Shown here: piece after piece, positions 5,681 through 6,696 of the stretch
How the letters are laid out: each line of letters begins with the position of its first letter
How positions within the stretch are numbered: position 1 is the first letter of the stretch
Origin: Pseudomonadota bacterium
Lineage (GTDB): Bacteria > Desulfobacterota > Desulfobacteria > Desulfobacterales > Desulfobacteraceae
NCBI GenBank assembly: GCA_018812385.1
Contig: JAHJDU010000628.1
Coordinates: forward strand, 1-6,696
Direction: 5' to 3'
DNA length: 6,696 nt
Program-made: the position numbers and the translations under genes
The notes under the pieces: generated by a model
The model's input: the letters and a program-made list of their open reading frames with translations, nothing else
Databases searched by the model: none
What the model was told of the DNA's origin: nothing

Positions 5681-6361
5681 ATGACACAGGTTAATCATTT
5701 AATCGAAATTCAAGGATTAAAAAAAACATATCAAAGTGGTGACACTATGGTGGATGCCATTAAACAGATGGATTTTTTTATTGATGATGAAGAGTTTATC
5801 GCTATTATGGGGCAGTCCGGCTCTGGTAAGAGTACGCTTCTGTCCATCATGGGGGCGCTCAATCACCCGACCCAGGGAAAAGTTCTTGTGGATTCCCTTG
5901 ATCTCTATTCTTTAAGTGGTGAACAGCGGGCTGATTTCAGGAGCGAATATATTGGATTCATTTTTCAGTCTTTTCAGCTCATTCCCTACCTGACAGTGCT
6001 GGAAAATGTCAAACTTCCCATGGCCGTTACAGGGCAGAAAAAAAAGATCAAAAACCAGATGGCTTTAGAGGTGATCCAACGGGTGGGACTTGAGACCAAA
6101 GCACACCGGCTGCCGGATCAGCTGTCAGGCGGAGAGCAGGAGAGGGTGGCCATTGCAAGGGCCCTTGTAAACAAACCCCCTATTATACTGGCTGATGAGC
6201 CTACTGGAAATCTGGATTCAAAAACAGCCAATGAAATCATGATGCTGCTACAATCTTTGAATGACGAAGGGCATACCATCATTGTGGTTACCCATAACTC
6301 AGAGATGGGAGCCTATGCAACAAGAAGTATCAAGGTTCAGGACGGGGAATGTTTTGCTTAA
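5681..6361 (+). CDS. ABC transporter ATP-binding protein, LolD/MacB type
   Basis: Cytoplasmic ATPase of 226 residues, full length for the family and complete in motifs: Walker A GQSGSGKST (44-52), Q-loop FQSFQL (Gln96), signature LSGGEQERVA (148-157), Walker B IILADEPTG (168-176), D-loop NLDS (177-180) and switch His205 (VVTHN). The FQSFQLIPYLTVLENVKLP stretch is characteristic of the LolD/MacB/FtsE group, which pairs with FtsX-type permeases. The gene begins 18 bp after the permease stop with AGGAAGAG (5666-5673) at good spacing, and clearly powers that permease. It is the last gene of the run. No strong intrinsic terminator follows, only T-rich sequence. Confidence 0.96.
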   Translation: MTQVNHLIEIQGLKKTYQSGDTMVDAIKQMDFFIDDEEFIAIMGQSGSGKSTLLSIMGALNHPTQGKVLVDSLDLYSLSGEQRADFRSEYIGFIFQSFQLIPYLTVLENVKLPMAVTGQKKKIKNQMALEVIQRVGLETKAHRLPDQLSGGEQERVAIARALVNKPPIILADEPTGNLDSKTANEIMMLLQSLNDEGHTIIVVTHNSEMGAYATRSIKVQDGECFA

Positions 6362-6390
6362 AAAAAGACCATTGCTGTAAAAGCCGACTG

Positions 6391-6424
6391 ATTTTTTTAC
6401 ATCCAACAATTTTTTTACATCCAA
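6391..6424 (+). repeat. Perfect 16-bp tandem repeat upstream of the hydrolase gene
   Basis: ATTTTTTTACATCCAA occurs at 6391-6406 and again at 6409-6424, identical over all 16 bases with a 2-bp spacer. It ends just before a possible -35 element. It may be a paired operator, or T-rich tails left by transcription end signals of the ABC operon; GTAAAA / TTTTAC pairing is possible but weak. Confidence 0.6.
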
Positions 6425-6425
6425 A

Positions 6426-6454
6426 TTGTCAATATCGCTTTTTTATGCCATACT
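6426..6454 (+). promoter_or_regulatory. Possible sigma-70 promoter for the hydrolase gene
   Basis: TTGTCA (6426-6431, 5 of 6 to consensus) is followed after 17 bp by CATACT (6449-6454, 4 of 6). Initiation would be some 50 bp before the hydrolase start. In AT-rich sequence such a match is only suggestive. Confidence 0.3.
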
Positions 6455-6510
6455 ATTTTATGTGAAGTCACTCAATGTCATTTGTTTAACAGATTATAAA
6501 GAGACCCACA

Positions 6511-6696
6511 ATGAAATCGTTCATACAGATCATCAGCTATGTTATGGTGTTTTATACCCTTATCCTGGTTGCTCTCTATTTTTTTCAGGATAAGATGTTA
6601 TTTTTCCCTTCCACAAGCCAGTTTGGTGATTGCCCTGAAATGGAAAGGCGTAATGCCAGGGCCCAAACCATCAGGGGTATCCGCTATTATCTTGAG
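6511..6696 (+). CDS. Probable membrane-anchored alpha/beta hydrolase, N-terminal fragment
   Basis: Only the first 62 codons are in the window and the frame is open to the edge. The protein begins with an N-terminal membrane helix (about 5-24, IISYVMVFYTLILVALYFF). The sequence QDKMLFFPSTSQFGDCPEME then resembles the start of YfhR/Bem46-like alpha/beta hydrolases, where a helix leads into a KMLFFPS-type segment before the first strand. The catalytic nucleophile elbow (GxSxG), Asp and His would lie beyond the window, so the class call is tentative. The ribosome site is weak (AAGAGA, about 6499-6504). The 149-bp gap with its own promoter-like sequence suggests separate transcription from the ABC operon. 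Confidence 0.6.
   Translation, partial: MKSFIQIISYVMVFYTLILVALYFFQDKMLFFPSTSQFGDCPEMERRNARAQTIRGIRYYLE

Noticed and set aside
6360..6400. Intrinsic terminator directly after the ATPase gene
   Set aside because: The A-run and the T-run could pair, and GTAAAA can pair with TTTTAC, but there is no GC-rich stem, so a standard terminator cannot be supported.

Overview
The window is a moderately AT-rich stretch of bacterial chromosome with every gene on the + strand. The gene content is an NtrC-type two-component pair followed by an envelope ABC system with cysteine-rich exported proteins. Together with the codon style and a long hairpin repeat between genes, this suggests an anaerobic deltaproteobacterium, perhaps a sulfate reducer of the Desulfobacteraceae type. 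That placement is inference; no rRNA or other taxonomic marker is present.

Layout. Positions 1-241 are non-coding and hold two near-identical 17-bp repeats and a weak hairpin. A four-helix membrane sensor histidine kinase (242-1375) overlaps by 8 bp a sigma-54-dependent response regulator (1368-2708). A terminator-like hairpin follows. The 204-bp gap that comes next contains a 17-bp dyad and a good match to a sigma-54 -24/-12 promoter pointing at the next gene.

Five genes then run in the same direction: an exported heavy-metal-associated (HMA) domain protein with CGGC and a Gly/Ser/Cys tail (2913-3416, GTG start), an exported DUF2318 protein with six cysteines (3436-3903), a one-helix membrane protein with a cysteine-free HMA-like domain (4075-4515), an FtsX/MacB-type permease whose only cysteines form CQGC in its extracytoplasmic domain (4502-5662, TTG start), and a LolD/MacB-type ATPase (5681-6361). 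A hairpin-forming element of about 137 bp with terminal inverted repeats lies between the second and third of these genes. After the ATPase, a 149-bp gap holds a perfect 16-bp tandem repeat and a possible promoter. The start of a membrane-anchored alpha/beta hydrolase (6511 onward) then runs off the window.

How it may work together (inference): the kinase senses an envelope signal, and the phosphorylated regulator activates the sigma-54 promoter upstream of the HMA gene. The exported Cys proteins and the CxxC-bearing permease/ATPase would then handle a metal or a thiol/Fe-S related substrate in the periplasm. DUF2318 proteins and FtsX/LolD-type transporters are known to occur together near FTR1/P19-type iron uptake genes, but no FTR1 or P19 gene is in this window. 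The substrate and direction of transport cannot be read from the sequence.
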